Positions 36,503-47,894 of a DNA stretch of 56,336 bases are shown here, piece after piece. The first letter of the stretch is position 1; every line of letters begins with the position of its first letter. A program made the translations under genes and the position numbers. Below the pieces are notes generated by a model. The model saw nothing but the letters and a program-made list of their open reading frames with translations. It was not told the origin of the DNA and searched no databases. Source of the DNA: Campylobacterales bacterium (lineage in GTDB: Bacteria; Campylobacterota; Campylobacteria; Campylobacterales; Hydrogenimonadaceae); contig JALWMA010000138.1 in NCBI GenBank assembly GCA_027081015.1, positions 1 through 56,336 on the forward strand, written 5' to 3'.

Positions 36503-36534
36503 GCCCGGCCGGCTTCCGCCAGACTCGTTCGGGC
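36503..36534 (-). terminator. Probable rho-independent terminator after the small exported protein gene
   Basis: Read leftward: an outer GCCCG/CGGGC stem with an inner CTGGC-GGAA-GCCGG hairpin, followed by TTTTCGTTT. It lies about 40 bases past the stop of the leftward gene and before the rpmH promoter region, so it should separate the two transcripts. Confidence 0.55.
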
Positions 36535-36573
36535 ACCGCCCGCGGCGGTTACGGCCGACCTGTTCGTTCTACT

Positions 36574-36993
36574 CTATTCCGGTTTGTAACCGCAGATACT
36601 CTCATCGATATCGAACCTGAAAAGCTCCCGCTTGGTTGGAGCCGAAACATACCTGTATGAGATAGTTATGCCGCTTTGCAAAAAGCGGCGCGATGTCGCA
36701 CAGACTCCGGCAGTTACGTTTCTTTTCATACGATCGGCACCCTCTCTTATCAGGGTCTCGTCACTTTTGGGAGCCGCATCTATCTCGAAGGTGTATGCCA
36801 GGGTCTGACCCTCCGCGGAGATCGCGACAAGCTCTGTGAACCTGTCCACTCTTTTGGGAAGCTCTCTGGAGAGCTCTTCGGCTGCCGCCTTCACCACGTT
36901 TCTGTTCTGTATCTCTATCTTTTCGGCCATATCGCCGGCGCCGAAAGCGGCGGTAAGCGAAAATATCAGTATCAGAAGGTAAATTTTTCCCAT
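36574..36993 (-). CDS. Small exported protein, function unknown
   Basis: A 139-residue protein with a signal peptide (MGKIYLLILIFSLTAAFGAG). The mature part is mixed alpha/beta and holds two Cys (in AGVCATS and ESICGY) that could form a disulfide. I recognise a recurrent type of periplasmic protein ending in a YRYVS...RFDID pattern, but no characterised family. It stands alone on its strand and is followed by a terminator-like hairpin. A function cannot be inferred from the neighbours (rpmH run on one side, a pseudogene and nosD on the other). Confidence 0.7.
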   Translation of the reverse strand: MGKIYLLILIFSLTAAFGAGDMAEKIEIQNRNVVKAAAEELSRELPKRVDRFTELVAISAEGQTLAYTFEIDAAPKSDETLIREGADRMKRNVTAGVCATSRRFLQSGITISYRYVSAPTKRELFRFDIDESICGYKPE

Positions 36994-37069
36994 TTTTCTC
37001 TTCCCAATAAATTTTGACCGATTATATCATACCCTCAACCCGATTTTACCTCCGGTACGGCTTCACTCT

Positions 37070-37473
37070 TCACCCCCTTGCAAAATCGAAATCGACGGCG
37101 ATCGGCTTTTCGGTCCCTTTTCGCAAAATTTCGACTTCTATATCGCACCGTAGCTGAGGAGCTCCCCGCTCATGGGTTGCAGACTCTTTTCAACTCCCCT
37201 CATTCCTACGGACGAAACCGTAGCTTTCACCCTCGCGTCACAGATACGCTCGCCGCTTTCTGCATCGAATAGAGCGACAAGAATATGGCAGCTATCATCA
37301 CCTTTGGCTCCGCCGTGCATATTTTTCTCATCCTCTTTGATGGGTTTGGAAGGTATTACCCCCAGGTATACGCTCATGCCGTCGACTCTCTTGTGCCACC
37401 GTGAATCTCCTGCGGCCGCGACTCCCGCAGCCAGCAGAAGTGCCAGAAACAGTTTCATACCGGAACAACGCAT
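37070..37473 (-). pseudogene. Frameshifted exported protein (YtkA-like periplasmic family)
   Basis: The gene starts well: AAGGAGG five bases before the ATG, a signal peptide (MKLFLALLLAAGVAAAG), a DGMSVYLGVIPS segment, MHGG and then a SCHILVALFDAESGERICDA strand pattern. It meets a TAG at 37138 right after LSYGAI. In another frame the sequence continues with EVEILRKGTEKPIAVDFDF to a TGA at 37070, as expected for the C-terminal strand of the same domain. So a small deletion near 37140, probably removing about ten codons, has shifted the frame. Intact members are short periplasmic proteins of uncertain role; a link to the adjacent nosD is speculative. Confidence 0.65.
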
Positions 37474-37597
37474 ATTGCCCTCCTTTTGCATATTCCGACC
37501 GCCTCCCGCATATATACGAACCGGGGCATCGGTATTTCATGTTAGCACGATAGCATGTACTTTTTGTGCAAGCCGGCAGGTCAACAGAGAGTGAGAC

Positions 37598-38881
37598 TCA
37601 CTCTTTAAAGTCGACGGGAGATATTCGGGGGCTGGAGTCTCTCATAAGCAGAAGCGGCTCACTAAAAGGTGCAAGCCGTTCGATAAAGTCGACTATCGAA
37701 AGTACCGGGGTTGCATAGAAAAATTTGAGATGGTGGTCGAACTGCCACAACTTGTCCGCGTATACCAGAACGTTGTGGGGAGTGTCCCCTATACCGTCAC
37801 CGTCCATGTCGAAACCCATATATCTGTCCCAGTAGTTCAGCGATATATCGTTGTCGTAACTCTTCGTATGGCGAATATTTTTTACCACATCCGTAAGATT
37901 GTCGGTAATGTTATTGTTTCTGATGGTGTTGTTCTTTATGATGGCATGGAAGTGAAAGGCTTCGTTGTTCAGGGATATTCTGTTGTACTCTATGTATCGC
38001 TTCATGCCGCGTTCGGCCGGTGAAGTGTCGATGTAGAATGCCTGGGCGTGCCTCATGATAGTGTTGTGAAATATCTCGTGTCTGCCTCCGCGCCGGATCA
38101 CGATTCCGACACCGGTAGCCAAGCGTGTCTTGACGATCGAGTTGCCGGTAATTTTCGTATCTTTGGAACCGCTGCTCAAGATGCCGACATAGTTGGAGAC
38201 TATCTCGTTTCCGATCACGGATGTATCTTCGCACATCTGCAGATAGACGCCGTAACGGCTGTCTGTTATCTTGTTTGACTCGATAACATTGTGGTCCGAG
38301 CGCATCAGTGATAGATCTCTGCTTCCGGTGATTCTGTTTCGCTCAATTATATTGGCGTCCGACAGCCAGAGTCTGACGGCGTCACCCCTGTTGTCCACGA
38401 CATCCTCTCTGTATGAGGAGATATTGTTCTCCCTGATTGCACAGCTGTCGCTTCGAGAGAGAATGATTCCAAAAAGTGTGTTCGCTATCGAACACCCTTC
38501 GACTCTTACACGCTCGGCACCGCCCACAAAGATCGCCGCATCGAGAGAGTGGCGCTGTTTCCCGCTGTTTCGTATGGCAATATCTTTTACGGTCACATCG
38601 GACGATAGAACGGTTATCACCGTACCGCTTCCGTTTCCGTCTATTACGCTCAACGATCCCATGCCCTTTAGAATCAGCGGCTTTCTTATCGTTACGGGGC
38701 CGTAAAATCTTCCGGCAGGAAGCTCTATGGTTGATCCGGCAGGCGCATTGTCTATGACATCCTGCAGACTCCCTGCACCCATAGCGGTCTGCGGCAAAAC
38801 GGCCAGAAGCATACAGAGGCAGAAAAAGAGTCGCGCGGTTATATTTTCAAAATTCCCGGGTCTGTTCGAAATGGAAAGCAT
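37598..38881 (-). CDS. nosD: NosD-like periplasmic copper-processing protein
   Basis: A 427-residue exported protein. After a hydrophobic signal segment (about 15-36) comes a right-handed beta-helix with many PbH1 repeats (pattern N-x-I/S-x-x-N). It opens with a carbohydrate-binding-like CASH start (DVIDNAPAGSTIELPAG) and ends with the NosD-typical NYWDRYMGFDMDGDGIGDTP calcium-like loop (positions about 350-369). NosD works with NosF/NosY in maturing the copper centre of nitrous oxide reductase. Here no nosZ, nosF, nosY or nosL is adjacent. It may be a detached copy, or the rest of the cluster may be elsewhere. Confidence 0.82.
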   Translation of the reverse strand: MLSISNRPGNFENITARLFFCLCMLLAVLPQTAMGAGSLQDVIDNAPAGSTIELPAGRFYGPVTIRKPLILKGMGSLSVIDGNGSGTVITVLSSDVTVKDIAIRNSGKQRHSLDAAIFVGGAERVRVEGCSIANTLFGIILSRSDSCAIRENNISSYREDVVDNRGDAVRLWLSDANIIERNRITGSRDLSLMRSDHNVIESNKITDSRYGVYLQMCEDTSVIGNEIVSNYVGILSSGSKDTKITGNSIVKTRLATGVGIVIRRGGRHEIFHNTIMRHAQAFYIDTSPAERGMKRYIEYNRISLNNEAFHFHAIIKNNTIRNNNITDNLTDVVKNIRHTKSYDNDISLNYWDRYMGFDMDGDGIGDTPHNVLVYADKLWQFDHHLKFFYATPVLSIVDFIERLAPFSEPLLLMRDSSPRISPVDFKE

Positions 38882-39033
38882 AACGGTATGATACTCGATT
38901 CCCCCTCAAAATTTCCTGCACTGACGATTTTCATTATCGAAATAACCTATTAAGCCGAATCCCCTATCCGGTGTAATTGTAGAGCATATTCCGTTTTCGT
39001 TTGTAAAATGCGTATATCGGGAGTAGAAGCAGA

Positions 39034-39051
39034 GGCCGCCTCAAGGCGGCC
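39034..39051 (-). terminator. Stem-loop after clpB
   Basis: A perfect 7-bp stem (GGCCGCC/GGCGGCC) with a four-base loop lies 13 bases past the clpB stop. The following leftward sequence, TCTGCTTCTACT, is only pyrimidine-rich, so termination is likely but not certain. Confidence 0.5.
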
Positions 39052-39064
39052 GTGGAGAGATGGT

Positions 39065-41641
<2,577 letters not shown>

Positions 41642-41676
41642 TTTGCACATCTCCTTTTCGTTGATTGACTGTCGAA

Positions 41677-41706
41677 ATTATATCAACTTTAGTCAACTAT
41701 TGTCAA
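41677..41706 (-). promoter_or_regulatory. clpB promoter (-35 TTGACA, -10 TATAAT)
   Basis: Read leftward, a consensus TTGACA and a consensus TATAAT are separated by 18 bases. The -10 ends 35 bases before the clpB ATG, with AAGGAG between. Such a full -35 is unusual for Campylobacterota, whose main promoters often lack one. TTGA recurs every ten bases across the spacer. Confidence 0.75.
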
Positions 41707-41707
41707 G
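41687..41707. promoter_or_regulatory. HAIR-like HspR operator overlapping the clpB promoter
   Basis: Read rightward: CTTTAGT, seven bases, TGTCAAG. The established HAIR consensus is CTTGAGT-N7-ACTCAAG, so 11 of 14 positions match with exact spacing. It covers the -35 hexamer and the spacer, where a bound repressor would block RNA polymerase. HspR is known to control chaperone genes in Helicobacter and Campylobacter. No hspR gene lies in this window. Confidence 0.6.
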
Positions 41708-41805
41708 TTTCTTTATTTGTCTGCTTTAAAGGAGAGAAAAAAACTCGATTTTTTCCATAAACATGTCGATTGAGGGCGGCTCGTTATCACTTTTTTAGTT
41801 GCGGG

Positions 41806-41814
41806 TGGTATAAT
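41806..41814 (+). promoter_or_regulatory. ctpA-pur promoter, extended -10
   Basis: A TATAAT with an upstream TG (TGGTATAAT) ends 34 bases before the ctpA ATG. No good -35 is present; an AT-rich TTATCACTTTTTTAG stretch lies where it should be. It probably drives ctpA and the purine genes. Confidence 0.5.
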
Positions 41815-41848
41815 ATCCTCCATAAATTTCAAGACGGGTAACTAAAAG

Positions 41849-43171
41849 ATGATGAAAAGAAAAAGAGGCTTGATAGCCGCGGGATTTATATCTACTTTCG
41901 CCGCACTCACCCTGGCGGGTGCTCCTGACCTGTTCGCAAAAAGCGATACCAACGGCACGGTCTCGAAGCTTGAGGCGCTAAGCAAATTCACACGGGTGAT
42001 CGGAACCGTCGAGAAGTACTATGTCGACGACCTGACGATCAACCAGATCATAGACAAGGCGATAAAGGGGCTCATGGCCAACCTCGACGCCCACTCCTCT
42101 TTCCTCGACGCCAAGAGTTTCAAAGAGATGAAGATCCAGACCAGCGGGGAGTTTGGAGGGCTCGGAGTGACCGTTGGCATGCGTGACGGCGCCCTTACCG
42201 TCATCGCTCCTCTCGAGGGGACTCCGGCATACAGAGCAGGCCTTAAATCGGGAGATATCATTCTCAAAATCGACGACAAGTCGACACTGAACATGACGCT
42301 CGATGAAGCGGTATCTTTGATGAGAGGCAAGCCCAAGACCAAGATCACCCTGACGATAGTGCGCAAAAACGAGCCCAAACCGATCGTCGTGACGATCGTC
42401 AGGGATATTATCAAGATAGAGTCGGTATACACCAAAAAGGTCGGCAGCGATATTCTCTATATACGTATCGTCTCATTCGACAAAAAGGTGGTGAACGACA
42501 TAAAAAAGGCCCTGAGAGAGAACCCGAACGCAAAAGGTCTGATCTTGGATCTCAGGAACAACCCGGGCGGGCTGCTCGACCAGGCGGTGGGCACGGTCGA
42601 CCTTTTTGTCGACAAAGGTGTCATCGTCTCCCAGAAGGGGCGTGTAAAAGATGAGAATCAGGTCTACAAAGCCCACAGCAAGGGGACCTACAAAAATATT
42701 CCGATCGTAGTGCTGGTAAACGGCGGCAGTGCAAGCGCCAGCGAGATCGTCAGCGGCTCTCTGCAGGATCACAGACGTGCCGTCATCGTAGGAGAGAAGA
42801 CTTTCGGAAAAGGAAGCGTTCAGATAATAATGCCGATCAACAAGTCGGAGGCTCTCAGGCTCACCATCGCACGCTACTACCTCCCGAGCGGAAGAACGAT
42901 CCAGGCGGTGGGCGTAACTCCCGATATAAATGTCTCTTTCGGAAAGGTCACCGTCGAAGAGAACCACTTCTCGCTCAAAGAGTCGCAGCTCAAAGAGCAC
43001 CTAAAAGGCGAACTCGAAAAGATCGACGGAAAGAGCGAAAAAGAGTCGGAGAAGAGGAGTACCGAGGCCAAAGAGAAGGTGATTACGACCGAAGAGCTAT
43101 ATAACGACAACCAGCTCAAAGAGGGCGTGGACATTCTGCGTGCACTAATCATAACACAGGAGAAGAGATGA
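41849..43171 (+). CDS. ctpA: Carboxyl-terminal processing protease (S41 family)
   Basis: A 440-residue exported serine protease with an N-terminal signal or anchor (about 8-28), a PDZ domain (about 95-175: [13 protein letters not shown] ... GDIILKIDD) and an S41 catalytic domain with the nucleophile in [13 protein letters not shown] and the Lys in FGKGSVQ. It trims periplasmic proteins near their C-termini. The tail after 380 is a charged Lys/Glu-rich stretch. Its last four bases overlap the purC start, a gene order common in the phylum (recalled). Confidence 0.94.
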   Translation: MMKRKRGLIAAGFISTFAALTLAGAPDLFAKSDTNGTVSKLEALSKFTRVIGTVEKYYVDDLTINQIIDKAIKGLMANLDAHSSFLDAKSFKEMKIQTSGEFGGLGVTVGMRDGALTVIAPLEGTPAYRAGLKSGDIILKIDDKSTLNMTLDEAVSLMRGKPKTKITLTIVRKNEPKPIVVTIVRDIIKIESVYTKKVGSDILYIRIVSFDKKVVNDIKKALRENPNAKGLILDLRNNPGGLLDQAVGTVDLFVDKGVIVSQKGRVKDENQVYKAHSKGTYKNIPIVVLVNGGSASASEIVSGSLQDHRRAVIVGEKTFGKGSVQIIMPINKSEALRLTIARYYLPSGRTIQAVGVTPDINVSFGKVTVEENHFSLKESQLKEHLKGELEKIDGKSEKESEKRSTEAKEKVITTEELYNDNQLKEGVDILRALIITQEKR

Positions 43172-43878
43172 GAAAACGAGAGCTGCTCTACGAAGGTAAG
43201 GCCAAACGCCTTTACACAACGGACGACCCTGATCAACTAATCGCTGAGTTCAAGGACGATCTTACCGCATTCAACGGTGAGAAACACTCTATGGAGAGCG
43301 GCAAAGGGGCGCTTAACAACAAGATAAGCAGTGAACTCTTCAGGCTGCTCGAGAGCGCCGGCATCCCCACGCACTTCATAGATATGCCCGACGAGAACCA
43401 TATGCTCGTAAAAAAGGTGGATATCATCCTGATAGAGGTCGTGGTGAGGAATATCGCGACAGGAAGCCTTACAAAACGTCTGGGAATAGAAGACGGCACG
43501 AAACTACCCTTTACCCTTGTAGAGTTCTACTACAAGCGCGACGACTTGGGAGATCCGCTGATCAACGACGAACACTGCCTGATACTCGATCTTGTAAAGA
43601 GCGAAGCGGACCTCGAAGAGCTGAAACGGCTGGGCCGAGAAATCAATACGATCCTGAAAGCCTTTTTCGCGAAAAAGGGCCTCAACCTCGTTGACTTCAA
43701 AGTGGAGTTCGGATACGACAGCAGCGGAAAGATCATCCTTGCAGACGAGATAAGCCCCGACAGCTGCCGCTTCTGGGATATGGAGTCGGGAGAGAAGCTC
43801 GACAAAGACCGTTTCAGACAGGGGCTTGGCGGGCTGAAGGTAGCCTATGAAGAGGTGCTCAGGCGTATTTTGAGCTAA
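43168..43878 (+). CDS. purC: SAICAR synthetase
   Basis: A 236-residue PurC with [11 protein letters not shown] at the N-terminus, the [17 protein letters not shown] motif, and [26 protein letters not shown] (positions about 170-195) with the metal/substrate acids. It joins CAIR and aspartate in purine synthesis. A GGAGAAGAG lies directly before the ATG. A 107-base gap with no recognisable gene separates it from purS. Confidence 0.95.
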   Translation: MRKRELLYEGKAKRLYTTDDPDQLIAEFKDDLTAFNGEKHSMESGKGALNNKISSELFRLLESAGIPTHFIDMPDENHMLVKKVDIILIEVVVRNIATGSLTKRLGIEDGTKLPFTLVEFYYKRDDLGDPLINDEHCLILDLVKSEADLEELKRLGREINTILKAFFAKKGLNLVDFKVEFGYDSSGKIILADEISPDSCRFWDMESGEKLDKDRFRQGLGGLKVAYEEVLRRILS

Positions 43879-43985
43879 ACGGGTCGACGCCGAAATTCAA
43901 GCCGGCCCGCCGGGAAAGAAATAGCGGCCTCTCTTTTCGCAAAGGTATCGAAAAACGGGCCAAGCAGTCAAGGAGAACCATTTCA

Positions 43986-44228
43986 ATGAAAGCAATAGTC
44001 AATGTATATCTCAAAGAGGGGGTCCTCGACCCCCAGGGCAAAGCTGTGCACCATGCGCTCGGAGCTCTCGGCTTCGACAGCGTCGAAAACGTACGCATCG
44101 GCAAGCAGATCGTTCTGGACCTGAAAGCCGAATCGATGCGAGAGGCCGAAAAAGAGGTCGAGAAGATGTGTGAGACACTCCTCGCCAACACTGTAATCGA
44201 AGACTACTCCATAGAGATCGTGCAATGA
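43986..44228 (+). CDS. purS: Phosphoribosylformylglycinamidine synthase subunit PurS
   Basis: An 80-residue protein with the PurS pattern: a first strand KAIVNVYLKEGVLDPQGKAV and a GLVENVRIGK-like segment (FDSVENVRIGKQIVLD). It bridges PurQ and PurL in the three-subunit FGAM synthase. AAGGAGA lies nine bases before the ATG. The stop overlaps the purQ start. purL is not in this window. Confidence 0.93.
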   Translation: MKAIVNVYLKEGVLDPQGKAVHHALGALGFDSVENVRIGKQIVLDLKAESMREAEKEVEKMCETLLANTVIEDYSIEIVQ

Positions 44229-44896
44229 GAATCGCCGTTCCACAGTTTCCCGGTACAAACTGCGAATTCGACACCAAATACGCATTCGAACATCTCGGGC
44301 ACGATGTAAGAATTGTGTGGCACGAAGAGGAGAGACTCCCTGCCGATATCGATCTGATTGTGGTTCCCGGCGGGTTCAGCTACGGCGACTACCTGCGAAG
44401 CGGTGCGATAGCGAGATTCAGCCCGATCATGAAAGCGATAAAGGCGTACGCCGACAACGGCGGATACGTCCTGGGTATCTGCAACGGATTCCAGATACTT
44501 CTGGAGAGCCATATGCTCCCCGGAGCGATGAAACGCAACGAAAACCTCCACTTCGTTTCGAAGCATCAATATCTGAAGGTAGAAAACTGCGACAACCGCT
44601 TTTTGAGAAAATGCAAAGAGGGAGAGATACTGAACATACCGATCGCACATGCCGAAGGGAACTACTTCATCGAAGAGGATGGTCTCAAAAAGCTATACGA
44701 CAACGGCCAGATTCTGTTGACCTACTGTGACGAAAAGGGCAATCCCGACAACCCCAACGGGTCGGTAGACAACATCGCCGGCATCTGCAACGAAGCGCGG
44801 AACGTCTTCGGCCTGATGCCCCATCCGGAAAGGGCCGTCGAAACCGTTCTGGGCTCCGATGACGGCATCAGAATGCTGGAAGGTTTTCTCTCTTAA
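44225..44896 (+). CDS. purQ: Phosphoribosylformylglycinamidine synthase subunit PurQ
   Basis: A 223-residue class I glutamine amidotransferase. It starts IAVPQFPGTNCEFD, has the nucleophile Cys in GICNGFQIL, and the His/Glu pair in MPHPERAVE. It supplies ammonia to PurL for conversion of FGAR to FGAM. Coupled to purS by an ATGA overlap. The small PurQ with separate PurS and PurL is the Gram-positive/archaeal-style arrangement also used by Campylobacterota. Confidence 0.95.
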   Translation: MRIAVPQFPGTNCEFDTKYAFEHLGHDVRIVWHEEERLPADIDLIVVPGGFSYGDYLRSGAIARFSPIMKAIKAYADNGGYVLGICNGFQILLESHMLPGAMKRNENLHFVSKHQYLKVENCDNRFLRKCKEGEILNIPIAHAEGNYFIEEDGLKKLYDNGQILLTYCDEKGNPDNPNGSVDNIAGICNEARNVFGLMPHPERAVETVLGSDDGIRMLEGFLS

Positions 44897-44905
44897 GTGC
44901 AATCT

Positions 44906-46027
44906 ATGCCTATGCGCCTCATTCTCACCCTCTTTTTCGCTACAGGTCTCATGCTTGCCGCAGAGCCGGAGCCTTCCGTTTTTCCCGACTATGAAACCGA
45001 ATGGGCGGAAGAGGGAAACGAAACGGTTACAAAACCTGCAGAGAGACTCATATATCTTAGCGTGGAGAAGCTTCCCGAAAAGATATATGTGGGCCAGATT
45101 TTCCCGGTCACACTCAAAGTAACCTCCCTTGACAGGGAGAGGCCTTTCGAAATAAGAGTAGAAGATGGAAAAGATGTCGAAATTGCAGAAGAGCCTGAGA
45201 GGATCGAGCCCAGGGCGATAAGCCGGATCGAATACCTCTTCAAAGCTACCGGAAAGCGTATTCGTCTACCCGATTTCATAGCCTACTACGTCGATGAGCC
45301 GGAAGTAGAATACAGAGTCGAAGGGAGACCCGTAGAGGCGGTCAGACTCAACCCGCCGAGAGATTTCTGCAATGTCCTGGCGAAAAAGATGGAGCTTGTC
45401 AACTATCAGGCCTCCACATACACAAACGACAGCAATATAGTGGCGCTTCAACTCAAAATCGAGTACGGAAACTATGGCGATTTCCATCTGCAAAACTCAT
45501 CCAACCAGGGAATCGACTCCTACAGCGGTGAGCTGAACGATACCACACTATACTATTACGCCGTCTATCCGGCGGGGCTTGAACAGCTCTCGTTCAGCTA
45601 CTTCAACCTTAAAAAAAACAGGTACGAAAAGTTTCGCATACCGATCATAGTCAAACGAAGCAGCGTAAGCACACAGAGCAATCTCGACCCGCAGGCGAGC
45701 GAGTTTACCAAATTCAAAATAGCCGCAACCGCTTTTCTGATTCTGCTTTGGCTCGTTTTGTGGGCCGTGCGGAAAAACTGGATCTATCCGCTGCTCATAA
45801 TAGTCGCGGCAGGATACCTGGTAACGTACCTGATACCGCTCAAGAGTGTCTGCATTAAACCCGAAAGCAGACTATACCTGCTTCCAACACCGCAGAGCAC
45901 ACCTTTTATGACGCTTTATGAGCGTACGGAGGCCAAAAAGATGAACGGCAACGACAGCTACACAAAAATACAGCTGCCGAACGATACTATAGGATGGGTC
46001 AGGAATGAAGATCTTTGCTCGAATTAG
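44906..46027 (+). CDS. Exported/membrane protein with BatD-like and SH3-like parts, function unknown
   Basis: About 373 residues: a signal peptide (MRLILTLFFATGLMLAAE), a periplasmic beta-rich region resembling the Ig-like domains of BatD/oxygen-tolerance proteins (about 35-260), two membrane helices (about 270-290 and 297-317), and an SH3-like C-terminal domain (LYLLPTPQSTPFMTLYERTEA ... GWVRNED, positions about 325-372). I do not recognise a named family. It follows purQ closely and overlaps plsC by 23 bases, so it is probably co-transcribed. A GTG three codons upstream and an ATG two codons downstream are alternative starts. Confidence 0.68.
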   Translation: MPMRLILTLFFATGLMLAAEPEPSVFPDYETEWAEEGNETVTKPAERLIYLSVEKLPEKIYVGQIFPVTLKVTSLDRERPFEIRVEDGKDVEIAEEPERIEPRAISRIEYLFKATGKRIRLPDFIAYYVDEPEVEYRVEGRPVEAVRLNPPRDFCNVLAKKMELVNYQASTYTNDSNIVALQLKIEYGNYGDFHLQNSSNQGIDSYSGELNDTTLYYYAVYPAGLEQLSFSYFNLKKNRYEKFRIPIIVKRSSVSTQSNLDPQASEFTKFKIAATAFLILLWLVLWAVRKNWIYPLLIIVAAGYLVTYLIPLKSVCIKPESRLYLLPTPQSTPFMTLYERTEAKKMNGNDSYTKIQLPNDTIGWVRNEDLCSN

Positions 46028-46712
46028 GTTCTACTACTCCGCACTGGTAATATCGTGCGTCGTCTCGGTGATGATCGTTCTCCTAAAGCTCTTCCCGAAT
46101 CGTAAGGGGAGTATCCTCCACTACGGCAACAGGGTCATGATGGCACTCATGTTTGCAGATATCGAAACCGAAGGAGAACCGGACCCGAACGCTCAGCTCT
46201 ACTTGCTCAACCATCAGGGAATTGTAGACATAATAACGATGGAGGCGCTGCTGGACAAAAATATGAACTGGGTGGCCAAGAGGGAGCTCTTCGAGGTCCC
46301 TTGGTTCGGCAGGCTCCTCAAAAACGGCGAGATGATTTCGGTAGACAGAAGCGATAAGAGGGGTTTGATAAAGCTTCTAAAAGATGTCAAACGCTCCATA
46401 AAGGAGCTGCACAGGCCTGTAGCCCTCTTTCCCGAAGGGACCCGTGCAAAAGATCAGAAACTGCTGCCGTTCAAGGAGGGGGCCAAATTCATTGCCGAAA
46501 AGCTTGAGCTCGTAGTTCAGCCTGTAGTGATCGTCGGAAGCAAGAGGGTCGTCAACGAACACGAGAGAACCTCGTCGGGAGGAGACGTAAAGGTCATCTT
46601 TCTCCCCTCCATAGATATGAAGAGCGCCCCTTCGGACTGGTACAGCCGGCTCAGAGAGAGGATGCAGGAGACGATCGACAAAGAGCTCGAAACGAACTCT
46701 TTGAGCAGATAG
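46005..46712 (+). CDS. plsC: 1-acyl-sn-glycerol-3-phosphate acyltransferase
   Basis: A 235-residue acyltransferase with an N-terminal membrane helix (about 8-28), the catalytic NHQGIVD (HX4D) motif near residue 68, the FPEGTRA substrate motif near 145 and the intervening GRLLKNGEMISVDR segment. It makes phosphatidic acid from lysophosphatidic acid. It starts within the preceding gene and ends the ctpA-pur unit. The 276 bases after it hold a weak 6-bp hairpin at 46830-46845 but no gene or strong terminator that I can support. Confidence 0.92.
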   Translation: MKIFARIRFYYSALVISCVVSVMIVLLKLFPNRKGSILHYGNRVMMALMFADIETEGEPDPNAQLYLLNHQGIVDIITMEALLDKNMNWVAKRELFEVPWFGRLLKNGEMISVDRSDKRGLIKLLKDVKRSIKELHRPVALFPEGTRAKDQKLLPFKEGAKFIAEKLELVVQPVVIVGSKRVVNEHERTSSGGDVKVIFLPSIDMKSAPSDWYSRLRERMQETIDKELETNSLSR

Positions 46713-46988
46713 CCTTATGCCGGTACCGAATGTGTAACGAAAGAGTCGGCCGCCCTCCTCGAGTGCCGGGTAATTCTTTCTCTCTCTATAGTTTTGTATC
46801 GGTCGGCATCAGAGCTTCGCACGGAGAAGATCGAGGGCTCTCGATTAACTGGAGTTGCAATCGGTATTCTCTTTCGTATCTTTGCACCGGGAAGTAAGTC
46901 AGGAAGTTTATTAAGGGCGCTATAAAATTAATTGTAAATATATACGGAGCCATCTATCGGTCCTGGACTTTCGAAGACAGAGAGATCG

Positions 46989-47879
46989 TTACCGGGAAAG
47001 CAAAGGGTGGAGCTGAACATCTCTGCAGATCTTTAAAGCCTCGTTAGGCGATAACAGCCCCCTCTCTGTCACTATACTCTCGATATACTTCAAAGGTGTA
47101 GTGTCGAAATAGTAGTTCATCACTTCAAAACAGCCGCTCTCGGCGATCTCGTCCGGGCTCTTCGGGGGCTCTTCGACACCTTCGAGTTCATAGGGCCAGA
47201 ACTTTTCGGTCCCGGCAAGCACGACAACCGGCACACCGCTCTCTCTCGCCGCCAGAACCAGCGGGTATGTTCCTGTTTTGTGAACCAGCCCGAAACGGCC
47301 GATTCCGTCGGCTCCGATAAGCAGCAGGTCGGTATTGCGGCATAAAGATGGTGCCGCGGCATCGGTAACGAGCACTGCATCGATCCCCGCTTCACATAGA
47401 CTCCTCGCAAGCTCCACACCCTCGTTTTTCGGCCTCGACTCGGTACATATAAGGCGCACTCCGCTCTTTGAAGAGTGTGAGACGAGCAGCGTATCCTTGA
47501 CCAGGGAGCTGTACGAGTGCGTCATCACCGTTTCTATACCCATCCGCGACAATCTCTCGGCAGCAAGATAGCGGATCTGTCGAGCCGACTCCTCCATACC
47601 TTTTATAAAAGAGTCGCAAAAAGCGCAAATCTCCTCCGCCCTCCGGCTTCGATCGAGAAAAAAGAGCAGATCGTCGGCGAAGCGGAAAATCGACGCCATC
47701 ATCGGCCTTGCCGCGGCCAATGCGACCGAAGCTTCACGCAGGCTCGACATATCGGCACCGCTTCCGGCCGCTCTTTTAAAGGCATCTGCCGCTTTCAGTG
47801 TCAGGTATGTCGCTCCGTGCAGGGAGTCTTCCCTTATAGACTCTATCTCCGACTCCAGCTTCATGATTGACTCTTTCAC
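46989..47879 (-). CDS. eIF-2B alpha/beta/delta-family protein (aIF-2B / R15P isomerase-like)
   Basis: About 296 residues with a helical N-terminal domain (1-110) and a Rossmann-like C-terminal domain. Motifs include TVMTHSYSSLV, ICTESRPKNEG (ESRP-E/G), DLLLIGADGI and KTGTYPLVLAA, all typical of the IF-2B fold shared by MtnA, ribose-1,5-bisphosphate isomerase and eIF-2B subunits. It lacks the MtnA hallmark GCNTG as far as I can see, so it is nearer the archaeal R15P isomerase/aIF-2B type. Substrate unknown. I chose GTG at 47879 (AAGGG six bases before); an ATG ten codons upstream lies inside a repeat copy. Confidence 0.75.
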   Translation of the reverse strand: MKESIMKLESEIESIREDSLHGATYLTLKAADAFKRAAGSGADMSSLREASVALAAARPMMASIFRFADDLLFFLDRSRRAEEICAFCDSFIKGMEESARQIRYLAAERLSRMGIETVMTHSYSSLVKDTLLVSHSSKSGVRLICTESRPKNEGVELARSLCEAGIDAVLVTDAAAPSLCRNTDLLLIGADGIGRFGLVHKTGTYPLVLAARESGVPVVVLAGTEKFWPYELEGVEEPPKSPDEIAESGCFEVMNYYFDTTPLKYIESIVTERGLLSPNEALKICRDVQLHPLLSR

Positions 47880-47894
47880 CCTGTGCCCTTTTAA

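Noticed and set aside
36354-36573. Chromosome origin near rpmH
   Set aside because: rpmH often adjoins oriC in other phyla, but no dnaA, dnaN or TTATCCACA-type box cluster is visible here.
46713-46988. Small RNA or tRNA gene between plsC and the eIF-2B-like gene
   Set aside because: No cloverleaf or conserved arm could be built; only a weak 6-bp hairpin was seen.
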